A program made the translations under genes and the position numbers. DNA of 64,000 bases, taken from contig NZ_CP061800.1 in NCBI RefSeq assembly GCF_017377395.1, positions 4,733,633-4,797,632 on the forward strand. The letters run 5' to 3'. The DNA is from Desulfonema magnum. GTDB taxonomy: Bacteria > Desulfobacterota > Desulfobacteria > Desulfobacterales > 4be13. How positions within the stretch are numbered: position 1 is the stretch's first letter; each line of letters starts with the position of its first letter. Below are positions 17,868 to 25,992 of this stretch, piece by piece. The notes beneath the pieces are model-generated. The model had not been told where the DNA came from. It searched no databases and was given only the letters and a program-made list of their open reading frames with translations.

Positions 17868-17970
17868 CCGGTTGCCCTTCGACAGGCTCAGGGCACGCTG
17901 TTCTCGCTCCCTTCCCCTCCCCTCCCCTCCCTTTCCCGCTTCTGTTCCCGCTCCCTGAGCTTGTCGAAGG
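17868..17970. repeat. CCCTTCGACAGGCTCAGGG inverted repeat
   Basis: CCCTTCGACAGGCTCAGGGC faces CCCTGAGCTTGTCGAAGGGA, with a pyrimidine-rich run of CCCCT units between them. This inverted pair is a common dispersed repeat in bacterial genomes. Partial copies are seen near 6830-6845 and 7008-7020. Confidence 0.8.
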
Positions 17971-18490
17971 GAGCGGGAACAGGAGCAGGAACAGAAGCAA
18001 GTTTTGCGACAGTGAGAAGGCAAATTCCCCCGAGACCGGCGAGCGGAAATGATTATCATGCGAGGAGAATATCCGTTACTGGTTGTCGCTCTGTTCCTGG
18101 CAGCCCGGATATCCGGGCATTCTCTGATCTGTCAAGGATCGGACAGAAAAAATAGCAGTCTGGAGGATGACAGATTTTGTACAATTCGACCAGATTGGTC
18201 CGCCAACATACCGAAAAAAGTTTGATATCAGCAGGATGAAAACGAAGAGACCCAGAATTATCATAATAACAGCAGACTGAAAGTTTTCATAATTCCCCAT
18301 ATTTTTTTAAAATTCAGTTCGTTGCTTAAATAATAATATGGTTTTGTTTGAATGATGTCAAGCCGAGCCCGATTCTGGGAAATTTGGCTGAGTTGAAATC
18401 GTAAAAATAAAGAATTAAACAAAAATAACTTTCCGAAAAATATTTTTTATGTTATGTTAAAAAATATAAAAAACGCGATGTGCAACTTAT
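17971..18490. other. Intergenic region; only a doubtful small membrane-peptide frame
   Basis: A minus-strand frame at 18076-18300 begins MGNYENFQSAVIMIILGLFVFILLISNFF, a possible single membrane helix, and then continues with ordinary residues. No ribosome site precedes its ATG. Nothing else is evident. Confidence 0.3.
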
Positions 18491-18493
18491 AAT

Positions 18494-18567
18494 GCCACAA
18501 AGACACAAAGGCACGAAGTCCCGCGATGGCTCTTTGTGTATCTTTGTGTCCTCGTGTCTTTGTGGCA
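18494..18567. repeat. GCCACAAAGACACAAAGGCA inverted repeat
   Basis: GCCACAAAGACACAAAGGCA on the left pairs with the opposite-sense TTTGTGTCCTCGTGTCTTTG and TGGC on the right. A larger related block lies at 52167-52308. No gene is present between here and 18754. Confidence 0.8.
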
Positions 18568-18753
18568 GTTGTTTGTCCGTGATATCCACGGTTAAAAAAA
18601 GTTGCACATGGCGTTAAAAAAGCAGCAGATTGAAAAGGTTTTGGGGCATTCTCCATTTGCCAGTTTTCAGCTTTTGTGAAGGATGCCGGTTTTGGAATAT
18701 TTCCATCAGCATAAATCTGATTTTTCCCAAAAAACAGCAAAGGCGGTCTTGCC

Positions 18754-20487
18754 ATGATAGATAATTTTAATTTTGAAGATCAGAAAGAATTTATAAAAAA
18801 ACTTTCCGGGTCCATGAATCGCCATGACTTAGAGGCTTTTTTACTCTCCGCTGCCCAGGACGCGGACATGGAAAAATTCAAAACCCGGGCAGCCGAGGAG
18901 ATTCTCCACATAACAAAGCCTTCTGATATCATACCCGAAATCTATGGTGATTACCGGGAGATCGTTCATGACGGGATATTGTTCCTCCTTTCCAACTTAT
19001 CTTCTGCCCGGCTTATAAAACTTGTTGTTGACCAGCTCCTGCTCAAAGAAGATGCTGCTGTGGAAGAGCGGCTCCTTCATCTTGCCGGGCATATTCCCAC
19101 GCTTCACAAACTGGGGCAGATCATCGCTCGCAACCGGAATGTCGAAGCCTCTTTCAGAAAATGGCTGATTTGCCTGGAAAACGATTTTCACAGCGTCAGC
19201 TTTGCTGAACTCCGGGATAAAATCAGCAATGAAATGAGCGATGTTGCCGAAACCTTTTCCATCAGAATGGACAATGAGGTGCTTGCTGAGGCCAGCGTGG
19301 GAGCTGTCATATCATTTATGTGGACAGACCCCGACACAGGCAAAAGCGCAAGAGGTGTTTTTAAAACGCTCAAACCGCTGGTAAAAGAGCATCTTGACGA
19401 AGAATTAAAACTCTTAGACGAACTGGCTTTTTTCTTTGATAAAAAAAGAGATCACTACACCCTTAAAAACTTCAGATTTGTAGAAACATTCAAAGACATA
19501 AAAATAGCCCTTGAAGAAGAAATTGATCTCCGAGGTGAGCAGGAAAATCTGAAGAAAGCGCTTCCTTTTTATGGCAAAAACACCTCAGCCACGCTCATCC
19601 CCCGCCTCCTTCCGTTTTCCACTGAAAACATTACAGTCATGGAATATATGAAAGGCTGCAAAATCACCGACGCTTATATGAATTCAGAAGACAGAAAAAT
19701 GTGCGCCCGGGCCCTGTATAAAACGGTTATTTGTCATCCCCTGTTTTCCCACGAAGCACAAACACTTTTTCACGGCGATCCCCATGCAGGGAATATTTAT
19801 GCGTTTGAAGATGAAATACAGGGAGATATGAAAGTGGTGCTTCTGGACTGGAGTCAGGCAGGGTATCTGTCAAAACGTCAGAGAATGAATATCCTCTGGC
19901 TGGCGATTGGTGTTGTCTTAAATGATGAGAATTTTATTCTTGACGCAATAGGAGAACTCTCAGATGAAAATTTCAAAGAAGACCCCCTGACCTTAAAAAA
20001 GGTGGATGAAATTATCTCTGAAATTATGGCCAGCCCTGAGTATGAGGACTGCCAGCTGGTGAAAAAAATATTCCTTCTCATTGATCAGACAACCCTCAGA
20101 GGTATTCGCTTTCCCCGGGATCTGCTGCTTTTCAGAAAAGCTTTTTTTACCCTTGACGGTGTGCTTTACGATATTGATCCTGCGTTTGATCCGGATATTT
20201 ATACCATAAGACTCCTTGAGAAGCTTTTTGTCGAAGAACTTCCCCGGCGATGGTTGTATTTTCTGTTTCCTCATTCGGATCACCCGGAACATTATAAGAC
20301 CCTTCTTTCCAATAATGATGTGCAAATGCTTGTTCACCGTGTGGCATTTGAAATTTTTAAAAAAAGCACAAATGTGCTTTCCATATTAATCGAAAGGAAT
20401 GTGGAGGGCGTTACCATGACCTCGGCAAGCCTGCTGGGATGTTTTTTACAGGGGCTGGTTGATGTCAGATATAAAAAAATACTATAA
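18754..20487 (+). CDS. ABC1/UbiB-family atypical kinase-like protein
   Basis: A 577-aa protein. The first ~125 residues are a helical, HEAT-like region without clear family signature. The ABC1 core follows: a KxGQ-like element in PTLHKLGQIIARN, VGAVISFMW in place of the alanine-rich loop, a lysine in RGVFKTLKP, then DLRGEQENLKKA, VMEYMKGCKITDA, TLFHGDPHAGNI (catalytic loop) and VVLLDWSQAG (metal-binding Asp). These motifs define the AarF/UbiB family, ATPases or kinases linked to quinone synthesis. The alanine/glycine loop and the KxGQ helix are degenerate, so its substrate may differ. No C-terminal membrane helices are obvious. The ATG follows AAAGGCGG. It has no evident operon partners; terminator-like hairpins lie downstream. 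Confidence 0.85.
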   Translation: MIDNFNFEDQKEFIKKLSGSMNRHDLEAFLLSAAQDADMEKFKTRAAEEILHITKPSDIIPEIYGDYREIVHDGILFLLSNLSSARLIKLVVDQLLLKEDAAVEERLLHLAGHIPTLHKLGQIIARNRNVEASFRKWLICLENDFHSVSFAELRDKISNEMSDVAETFSIRMDNEVLAEASVGAVISFMWTDPDTGKSARGVFKTLKPLVKEHLDEELKLLDELAFFFDKKRDHYTLKNFRFVETFKDIKIALEEEIDLRGEQENLKKALPFYGKNTSATLIPRLLPFSTENITVMEYMKGCKITDAYMNSEDRKMCARALYKTVICHPLFSHEAQTLFHGDPHAGNIYAFEDEIQGDMKVVLLDWSQAGYLSKRQRMNILWLAIGVVLNDENFILDAIGELSDENFKEDPLTLKKVDEIISEIMASPEYEDCQLVKKIFLLIDQTTLRGIRFPRDLLLFRKAFFTLDGVLYDIDPAFDPDIYTIRLLEKLFVEELPRRWLYFLFPHSDHPEHYKTLLSNNDVQMLVHRVAFEIFKKSTNVLSILIERNVEGVTMTSASLLGCFLQGLVDVRYKKIL

Positions 20488-20517
20488 TTTTAAGATGTTT
20501 TAAGCATTTCGGATAAA

Positions 20518-20697
20518 AATATCGAAAAATTTTGTCCAGGTATTTAAGTATCTGAGCAAAAATTTTTCATACATTTTTTTTCTGTGAGGGGCAGAGAAAC
20601 CCGGGTTTTTTCCGCCGGGAGAAGGAACTGATTCCATGAGAAAAACCCGGGTTTCTTCCCCGGACAAATATCGAAAAATTTTGTCCGGGTATTTAAT
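20518..20697. repeat. GAAACCCGG hairpin element with direct and inverted ends
   Basis: ATATCGAAAAATTTTGTCC-(A/G)GGTATTTAA occurs as a direct repeat at 20518-20547 and 20668-20697. Between them, GAGAAACCCGGGTTTTTTCC and AAAAACCCGGGTTTCTTCCC form a hairpin. The left part (AAGTATCTGAGCAAAAATTT) and the right part are rough inverted ends, comparable with 44090-44259. It may also terminate the converging genes at 20487 and 20700. Confidence 0.75.
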
Positions 20698-20699
20698 CA

Positions 20700-21266
20700 T
20701 CATGGTGTTTCAGCGATTCTTAGAAAAAACGGTTTGATTCGGATATCAGAGAGGTGCATGGTTTCCAGATTGAGATAAGGAAGGATTCGGTCGCTGATGA
20801 GAATTCCGCCGGATGCGCCGCGTTCCACGTCTCCTTGGAAAGGGGAAAAAATAATGATTCGATGCTTTATGCCGTAACGCATGACAGCTCCGAATTCATG
20901 TGTAACTTTCTGAGTTAAAAAAACACCTGCCACAGGCACCTTCTCATAGCCTGTCAGAGAAGCGGCCGTTTCAACCCGTATCGGTATCTTGCTGATATTT
21001 CCAATTCTCATCAGATCACGGGCCATATCTTCAGCCCGCTCCTTTTTGTCTGAATACATCAGTATCAGAAGGAGTTTGCCATCGGGTCCCTGCTTTTTGG
21101 CTATATCCTGGTCCGCGGCCAGCAAACTCGCAAACACGTCAAGCCCTGTCCGAACGCGCCAATCCTCTCTCTCACCCGCAACAAGATTCCCGGACGCAAG
21201 GAACAGAACAAGCATAAATACTGATATGAATGTCTGGCATACCGACTTTAGCTGGTCACGATACAC
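20700..21266 (-). CDS. YfiR-like (DUF4154) periplasmic protein
   Basis: A 188-aa protein with an N-terminal signal peptide (hydrophobic TFISVFMLVLFLASG, then NLVAGE). The mature part reads like DUF4154/YfiR: a nucleotide-fold-like LLLILMYSDKKERAEDMA, and near the end IIIFSPFQGDVERGASGGILISDRILPYLNLETM, close to the RVGAxGG-type motif of that family. YfiR in Pseudomonas is a periplasmic repressor of a diguanylate cyclase; in many anaerobes relatives sit next to TonB receptors with unknown roles. The start is GTG 21266 with GGGG upstream; other in-frame starts would cut into the signal peptide. It lies 75 bp downstream of the TonB-dependent receptor on the same strand and probably shares its transcript. 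Confidence 0.7.
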   Translation of the reverse strand: MYRDQLKSVCQTFISVFMLVLFLASGNLVAGEREDWRVRTGLDVFASLLAADQDIAKKQGPDGKLLLILMYSDKKERAEDMARDLMRIGNISKIPIRVETAASLTGYEKVPVAGVFLTQKVTHEFGAVMRYGIKHRIIIFSPFQGDVERGASGGILISDRILPYLNLETMHLSDIRIKPFFLRIAETP

Positions 21267-21341
21267 GATACATAAACCCCTTTTGGAATTGAGAAGTGAG
21301 AAAAGAGAAGTGGGAAATTTGAGCCTCCACTTGTTATCACT

Positions 21342-23555
21342 TTAAAATTCATAAGCAATTTTTATCCACCACCACTGACCGGGATCGGAATCATCCGAGT
21401 CTGGAAAATTATTCTCCACTTGGTCCGGGCCGGAATAATAACGAATATCTTCTTCAAAAAGGTTCTTGACGCCTGCACTCAGGGTCAGTCCCTTGAAGCC
21501 AAGATCGAACACATTGCCGGTCAGATCCACAGTGTGATAACTCTCCGGGCTGTGTCTGTCCGGTTCTCCGTTTCGCTCACTGACATAGCGATACTGTAAC
21601 GCGAATAACAGCCTGGGACAGGGCTGATATATGAGACCGACATTTGCAAGCCAGTCCGCTGCCTCAGGTATTTCTTTCCCTGTGTCCCGGTTTTCAGTCT
21701 CCGCGTAGGAAAAATTGGTGTCCAGTTTCAGAATGTCCGGGATAAGGGGCCGTTCCAACTCCAGTTCCACGCCTTTGGTACGAAACTGTTCAGGTGCCTT
21801 TTGCATGTCTTCGACTTTTGCTTTGAGATCGGAATAAAAAAGGGTGATCCGGCTTATGGTATTGAAATTCCTGAACACATATCCGAACTCATAAGTGTCA
21901 ATGGTCTCGGATTCGATATCTGAAATATCCGCAAGAGGATTATCCGGCGCATACATTTCCAGAAAAGTGGGGGGACGGAACGCCCGCGCGTACTGGGCTT
22001 TCAATATATGCCGTGAGGCTGCGCCGGGGCGTTTATTTAAGCGGCAGACCGCGGCAAGTCTCGGACTGAATTTGTCTCCGATGTCATCATAATGATCATA
22101 TCTCAGACCCGCGGTAAGGGTGAGCTGATCGCTGACGCGAAATTCATCCTGTGCTGTCAGACTGTTTATCAGCCGGTCTTTGCCTTCAAAATGCTGCCCA
22201 TATCCGATCTCCGGGGACGAATCCCTTACGGACACGGGAGAGACCACTGGTGACTCGGCATCGTTTTCACGCCATACGTCTTTCAAGGCTGACTTGGAAA
22301 AAGCCCACTCCAAAAGTGACGTGTGCCGGTTTCCATGTTTCCACGTCAGTGCGAGGCCGCCGTGAAACAAGCTTTCATTGTAATTGAATCCGTAAATCTC
22401 AGCATTTGGATACAGATCCGTAAGTTCATCCGGATAAGCACCGCTATTTTCTGTTTCAAATTTTCGCTCCTGCCATCCCAGGTTTAAATTGGCGCAAAGC
22501 CGCGAAGAAAATTTTAATTTGTGACTGGCTGACACCCCCCACTGATCCGTCTGATAAAAATCGTCATGATCATTTTCAAACCAATGGGTGTTTAAGGAAA
22601 AATTTTTGTAATTCAGGGTAAATATGCCTGATCTGTAATCTCTTTCCTGGTCCCTGGTATTATCAGAAATATCGGAACTGTATTCTGCTTCCTCCACAGG
22701 CGGAAGCGGATATTTGTCTTCTGTTTCTGCTTCAGGAAACGGATCAGGAGGGGAGAGGACAGAAACGTCATCTGTTTCCCTGTCAGGAAGCGCATCAGGA
22801 CCGGAAGGAGGCATACCCGCGGTTGACATCACACGGAATGTTCCGGGATTACTGATATCTGCCCCCGCTGAATTGAGGCCTGCGACGTTCAGACTCAGAT
22901 TGAAATCTTTATCCGGATGACGCCAGGAAAACATGCCGCCGCCTTTATAAGTATTATCTCTCTCCAAATCTCCGAAAACCCGGGTGCCTTTTTTGCGAGT
23001 GATAATGTTCATCACACCGGCATAAGCAAATTCACCGTGTATGGCGGAACCGGGACCCCGCATGATCTCGATTCGTTCCACCTGTTCCATCGGCATATTG
23101 GGAACCGGATCAATGCCGAATGCTGTTGTCAGAGGGACGCTGTTTAAAAGCACTTTGATATGGCCCGATGCAAAAATTCTCGGAATTCCTCTCACCACTG
23201 TCTTTCCAAGCTTGTCAGATGTGAGAGAAAAATTGATTCCGGGAACCAAAGACATGGCTTCTGCGACTGTCCCGATTCCCCGGGTTTCCAGTTCATCCCC
23301 ATAAAGCACCGTGACCATTCCGGGAACAAAATCAGCATTCACGCGGGTTTTGGTGGCTATTTCGGTATATTTTTCCAGAATATCTAACAGCTTACGCTCC
23401 TCTTCCTGATCTTCGGGCCAATCTTCCTTGGAAATCGTTCCCGTCATTTCCATGTCATGACTCTCTTCAGCAAAGCCCTCGCACAGAGGCAGCAATGCTG
23501 TTAAAGTAATGAGCATTAACATCCAAAAACATTTTTTCAGCATATTCATTGACAT
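21342..23555 (-). CDS. TonB-dependent outer-membrane receptor
   Basis: A 737-aa protein with a signal peptide (LKKCFWMLMLITLTALLPLCEGFAEE). Residues ~55-170 form the plug (VTVLYGDELETRGIGTVAEAMSLVPGINFSL, then VERIEIMRGPGSAIHGEFAYAGVMNIITRK). The rest is a beta-barrel of alternating aromatic strands. It ends in AYEF, a C-terminal Phe expected for BAM-dependent insertion. NPLADISDIESETIDTYEFGY and the closing GLTLSAGVKNLFEED are standard receptor motifs. The residue 230-310 region holds a long acidic, proline-rich loop (PDRETDDVSVLSPPDPFPEAETEDK), unusual for transporters and possibly surface exposed. The substrate is unknown; no periplasmic-binding or ABC genes are adjacent. The ATG follows AGGAACCCGGG. 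An imperfect palindrome lies about 90 bp upstream. Confidence 0.9.
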   Translation of the reverse strand: MSMNMLKKCFWMLMLITLTALLPLCEGFAEESHDMEMTGTISKEDWPEDQEEERKLLDILEKYTEIATKTRVNADFVPGMVTVLYGDELETRGIGTVAEAMSLVPGINFSLTSDKLGKTVVRGIPRIFASGHIKVLLNSVPLTTAFGIDPVPNMPMEQVERIEIMRGPGSAIHGEFAYAGVMNIITRKKGTRVFGDLERDNTYKGGGMFSWRHPDKDFNLSLNVAGLNSAGADISNPGTFRVMSTAGMPPSGPDALPDRETDDVSVLSPPDPFPEAETEDKYPLPPVEEAEYSSDISDNTRDQERDYRSGIFTLNYKNFSLNTHWFENDHDDFYQTDQWGVSASHKLKFSSRLCANLNLGWQERKFETENSGAYPDELTDLYPNAEIYGFNYNESLFHGGLALTWKHGNRHTSLLEWAFSKSALKDVWRENDAESPVVSPVSVRDSSPEIGYGQHFEGKDRLINSLTAQDEFRVSDQLTLTAGLRYDHYDDIGDKFSPRLAAVCRLNKRPGAASRHILKAQYARAFRPPTFLEMYAPDNPLADISDIESETIDTYEFGYVFRNFNTISRITLFYSDLKAKVEDMQKAPEQFRTKGVELELERPLIPDILKLDTNFSYAETENRDTGKEIPEAADWLANVGLIYQPCPRLLFALQYRYVSERNGEPDRHSPESYHTVDLTGNVFDLGFKGLTLSAGVKNLFEEDIRYYSGPDQVENNFPDSDDSDPGQWWWIKIAYEF

Positions 23556-23643
23556 CCCGGGTTCCTATAAAAAAACTGCCGCCGCAGTCTTAGCAAGTTG
23601 GCAGCCACCGCCATGTTTTGCTCAATAACGCCAATTGAATTTG

Positions 23644-23666
23644 ACATATAACAAATCGTTGTATGT
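23644..23666. promoter_or_regulatory. Inverted repeat upstream of the TonB receptor
   Basis: ACATATAAC-AAATC-GTTGTATGT: 8 of 9 arm positions are complementary around a 5-base spacer. It is centred about 100 bp before the receptor start, a plausible operator. No regulator can be named. Confidence 0.35.
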
Positions 23667-23840
23667 GCCATATATTTCATTTACACGCGGCTTTTGTCAA
23701 AACATTTGATGGCAAATTAGAGGAAAAATCGGCTAAAAAACGGAAAATCATCCTGACTGGCATGATATTTGCTTGGGTTCGGAGACATTCAAGTGAGGGG
23801 GGATTAAATCAGAAATGGTCGGAAATTTCAGGGCAGATCT

Positions 23841-23925
23841 GAACCACGGATTAACGCAGATTAAGGAGATTTCGCAGATTAAAAAAATCTGTGCAATCTC
23901 CTTAATCTGTGCTAATCCGTGGTTC
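23841..23925. repeat. AACCACGGATTAACGCAGAT inverted repeat
   Basis: GAACCACGGATTAACGCAGA pairs with TCTGTGCTAATCCGTGGTTC across AAGGAGATT(T/G) inner arms, forming an ~85-nt hairpin. The same type occurs twice at 38873-39063. Confidence 0.85.
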
Positions 23926-23942
23926 AACTGCGTTCTGAATTC

Positions 23943-24689
23943 CTATTTCTCAATTTTAAAACGCCATGCGCAGTACCATTCATCAGGATGCTCATCCGGG
24001 GGACATCCGATGCATTCGGTTATGATTCTTTTATCAATGGCCCTTGCAAAATAGGGATATTCAACATTGCCAACGGATTTGCACGGATAGTCATCAAGTC
24101 CTTTGCGTTTTCTTGCCACCTGAACGCGGCATTCATTCATTTGAAACACAATGCAGTCAGGCCCTTCATCAATAATGGACTGGGTGTTAATGGTTGCGTA
24201 AAGGCGAAAGTTCAGCGCCTTTTTCAGTCCTTCAATTCCCGGATTTTCAGGAAGGCCCAGAAAATTTTTAATAGACCATGCCTCAAACGGAGAAAAATGC
24301 GCCCAGCATGAATCATTACAACGTTTGGCGTCAATCATACCCTGGTTAAATTCTACAGATTGAAACCATACGCCGTCATTTGCAAGCCAGTTTACCGCGA
24401 CAGTGTTCAGAAGTTCGTCAAGGGATTCTTTTGACATATTCAGCATAGGAGCCGGGATTCCGTCTTTCATTTCAAATCCCAGTATTTTTGAAAGTCTTTT
24501 CATTTGGATCCCATAACTCTTTTCCCATGCCGTTTTCAGCATTTCAAGGGCTTTTTCCGTACCCATCTGATGCCTTACTTCGGTAAACCAGAGGGTATGG
24601 TGAACCATGGTGCGATGAAACATATCTAAAATAAGGCGGGCAGTATCTTCATGGTTTAAATCTTTCTGAGTCTCAACATTGTCTGACAT
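23943..24689 (-). CDS. DUF6125-like cytosolic protein
   Basis: A 248-aa soluble protein without signal or membrane segments. The N-terminal half is helical with histidines (ILDMFHRTMVHHTLWFTEVRHQMG). The C-terminal half is cysteine- and aromatic-rich: CIVFQMNECRVQVARKRKGL, DDYPCKSVGNVEYPYFARAID and ITECIGCPPDEHPDEWYCAWRFKIEK. I associate this ending with DUF6125-type proteins common in Desulfobacteria and other anaerobes; function is unknown. The cysteine set could bind a metal or cluster. ATG follows AAAGGAATTATCCAG. It stands alone between a TonB receptor region and the AMMECR1 gene, with a 7-bp repeat array upstream. Confidence 0.65.
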   Translation of the reverse strand: MSDNVETQKDLNHEDTARLILDMFHRTMVHHTLWFTEVRHQMGTEKALEMLKTAWEKSYGIQMKRLSKILGFEMKDGIPAPMLNMSKESLDELLNTVAVNWLANDGVWFQSVEFNQGMIDAKRCNDSCWAHFSPFEAWSIKNFLGLPENPGIEGLKKALNFRLYATINTQSIIDEGPDCIVFQMNECRVQVARKRKGLDDYPCKSVGNVEYPYFARAIDKRIITECIGCPPDEHPDEWYCAWRFKIEK

Positions 24690-24724
24690 CTGGATAATTC
24701 CTTTCTATTTTAGAGAGTATTAAG

Positions 24725-24752
24725 TTTTAGGTGTTAGGTGTTAGGTGTTAGG
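24725..24752. repeat. GTTAGGT heptanucleotide repeat
   Basis: Three to four copies of TTAGGTG/GTTAGGT in tandem. Related degenerate forms occur near 28930-28955 (GTTAAGTGTTA) and at 43000-43035 (TGTCAGGTGT). Confidence 0.75.
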
Positions 24753-24785
24753 AAAAACGCTAAATCTCTGACGGGTCATGGCTGT

Positions 24786-25349
24786 TTATTCGGAAAAATA
24801 TTCCGCCTCATATACTTTTACAACCGTGTCTTTGTCCATCCAGCACGTTTTTTCCATTCCCCCTTTCTGACAAAGGTGTTCTAAAAAAATCTGTGTGTCA
24901 GGAAGCTGTTCCCATACCTGAGGCAGAAAAGTGGAACTGTGCCATCCTTTTGATAAGATGACACCGTGAACACCCGGGTTCAGTTTTGCTTTCAGTTCTT
25001 TGCCATCTTTATGTTCAAGTATCCGGGGGACCGTGAGTACACTGACCTCAATATCAATATCAGGGAGTTCGTTTGCTTTTAAAGGCGGAAAACGGGGGTC
25101 TCGGAAAGCAGCGTTTAATGCGTTATCTTCCACGCAGGAAATCAGAGGCTTTACAGGTTCAATGGTACCGATACAGCCTCTCAGGACCCCTTTTTTGTGC
25201 AAAGTGACAAAACAGCCCCGTTTTTCCGCCAGCACAGAGGAAATTTCAGCGGGTCTTTCTGTGTCCGAACTTTTTATAAGCTCTGACGTGATAACAGAAC
25301 GAGCCAGTTTAAGCAGCGTTTTCTGATCTTTATCTGTCAGGGTTGGCAT
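24786..25349 (-). CDS. amrA: AMMECR1-domain protein (AmmeMemoRadiSam system protein A)
   Basis: A 187-aa protein that is essentially one AMMECR1 domain. The hallmark motif is visible: CFVTLHKKGVLRGCIGTIEPVKPL (LRGCIG), followed by ALNAAFRDPRFPPLKANELPDIDIEVSVLT and GVHGVILSKGWHSSTFLPQVWEQLPD. The protein belongs to the AmmeMemoRadiSam system, normally encoded with a Memo-like and a radical-SAM protein; neither is seen next to it here. I chose ATG 25349 because AAGGAAGATATAAA precedes it; the open frame continues 32 codons further but without a ribosome site. The biochemical function of the domain is not settled. Confidence 0.88.
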   Translation of the reverse strand: MPTLTDKDQKTLLKLARSVITSELIKSSDTERPAEISSVLAEKRGCFVTLHKKGVLRGCIGTIEPVKPLISCVEDNALNAAFRDPRFPPLKANELPDIDIEVSVLTVPRILEHKDGKELKAKLNPGVHGVILSKGWHSSTFLPQVWEQLPDTQIFLEHLCQKGGMEKTCWMDKDTVVKVYEAEYFSE

Positions 25350-25658
25350 TTTATATCTTCCTTTCTGTATGGTAAAAAAAGTCTTTTGAAGCGGAAGGCG
25401 TGCTGAAATTACATTATATCCGGCAGGGCGGGGTCTGCAAACCAAAGCTCCCCGGGCTTCACATCCGCGTATCTGTCCGGGGCGGGCATTAGTTTGCCTC
25501 GCCGACCCCGGATTTTTCCGAATATGGTATATGATTTGCCCGGAGTTCCCGTGAAATTGCTAAAATGAAATTTTAGCACTCCTTTCCCTCCAGCTTAACA
25601 GACAAACTTTTCCCTCTTTGGAAAAAGAGGACAGGGGATGTTGAACATATAAAAATTT
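25350..25658. other. Intergenic region, no gene seen
   Basis: GGGGCGGGCATTAGTTTGCC and similar degenerate sequence lies upstream of the AMMECR1 gene. No palindromic repeat family or credible frame was found. Confidence 0.4.
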
Positions 25659-25877
25659 TTACTGCCCGCTTTCTTTCAAGAAAAAAAGCCAATATACAAA
25701 ATAAATAAATCCCCCTGTCGCCACAATAGCAACAATATAACTCATCCAGTCCGTGGGTTTTTCGGCAATGCCGAACTCGTTGGGGGGACCGACTTTGTGC
25801 TTACAGCTAAAGCATTTTTTATCTTCGGCTTTCAATACAACATGACAATATGGGCATTTTTTTGTTCTTCCTGTCAT
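25659..25877 (-). CDS. Small zinc-ribbon membrane protein
   Basis: A 72-aa protein starting MTGRTKKCPYCHVVLKAEDKKCFSCKHKVGPPNEFG. Two CxxC knuckles (CPYC and CFSC) should bind one zinc. After a short linker the C-terminal part is a single membrane helix (MSYIVAIVATGGFIYFVYWLFFL). ATG 25877 is preceded by AGAGG at good spacing; the TTG two codons upstream is less likely. The zinc ribbon probably faces the cytoplasm. It lies between the AMMECR1 gene and ppiD on the same strand. No family name is recognised. Confidence 0.75.
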   Translation of the reverse strand: MTGRTKKCPYCHVVLKAEDKKCFSCKHKVGPPNEFGIAEKPTDWMSYIVAIVATGGFIYFVYWLFFLKESGQ

Positions 25878-25992
25878 TCTCAACCTCTTTATTCAGGGAT
25901 TTTTTCAAAAAATAAAATACCCGAAATGTGGCGTGAACACGGCGATCTGAATCGGGTATGTTATTTACATGAAGTTCCCTCAGAAAATGCGC

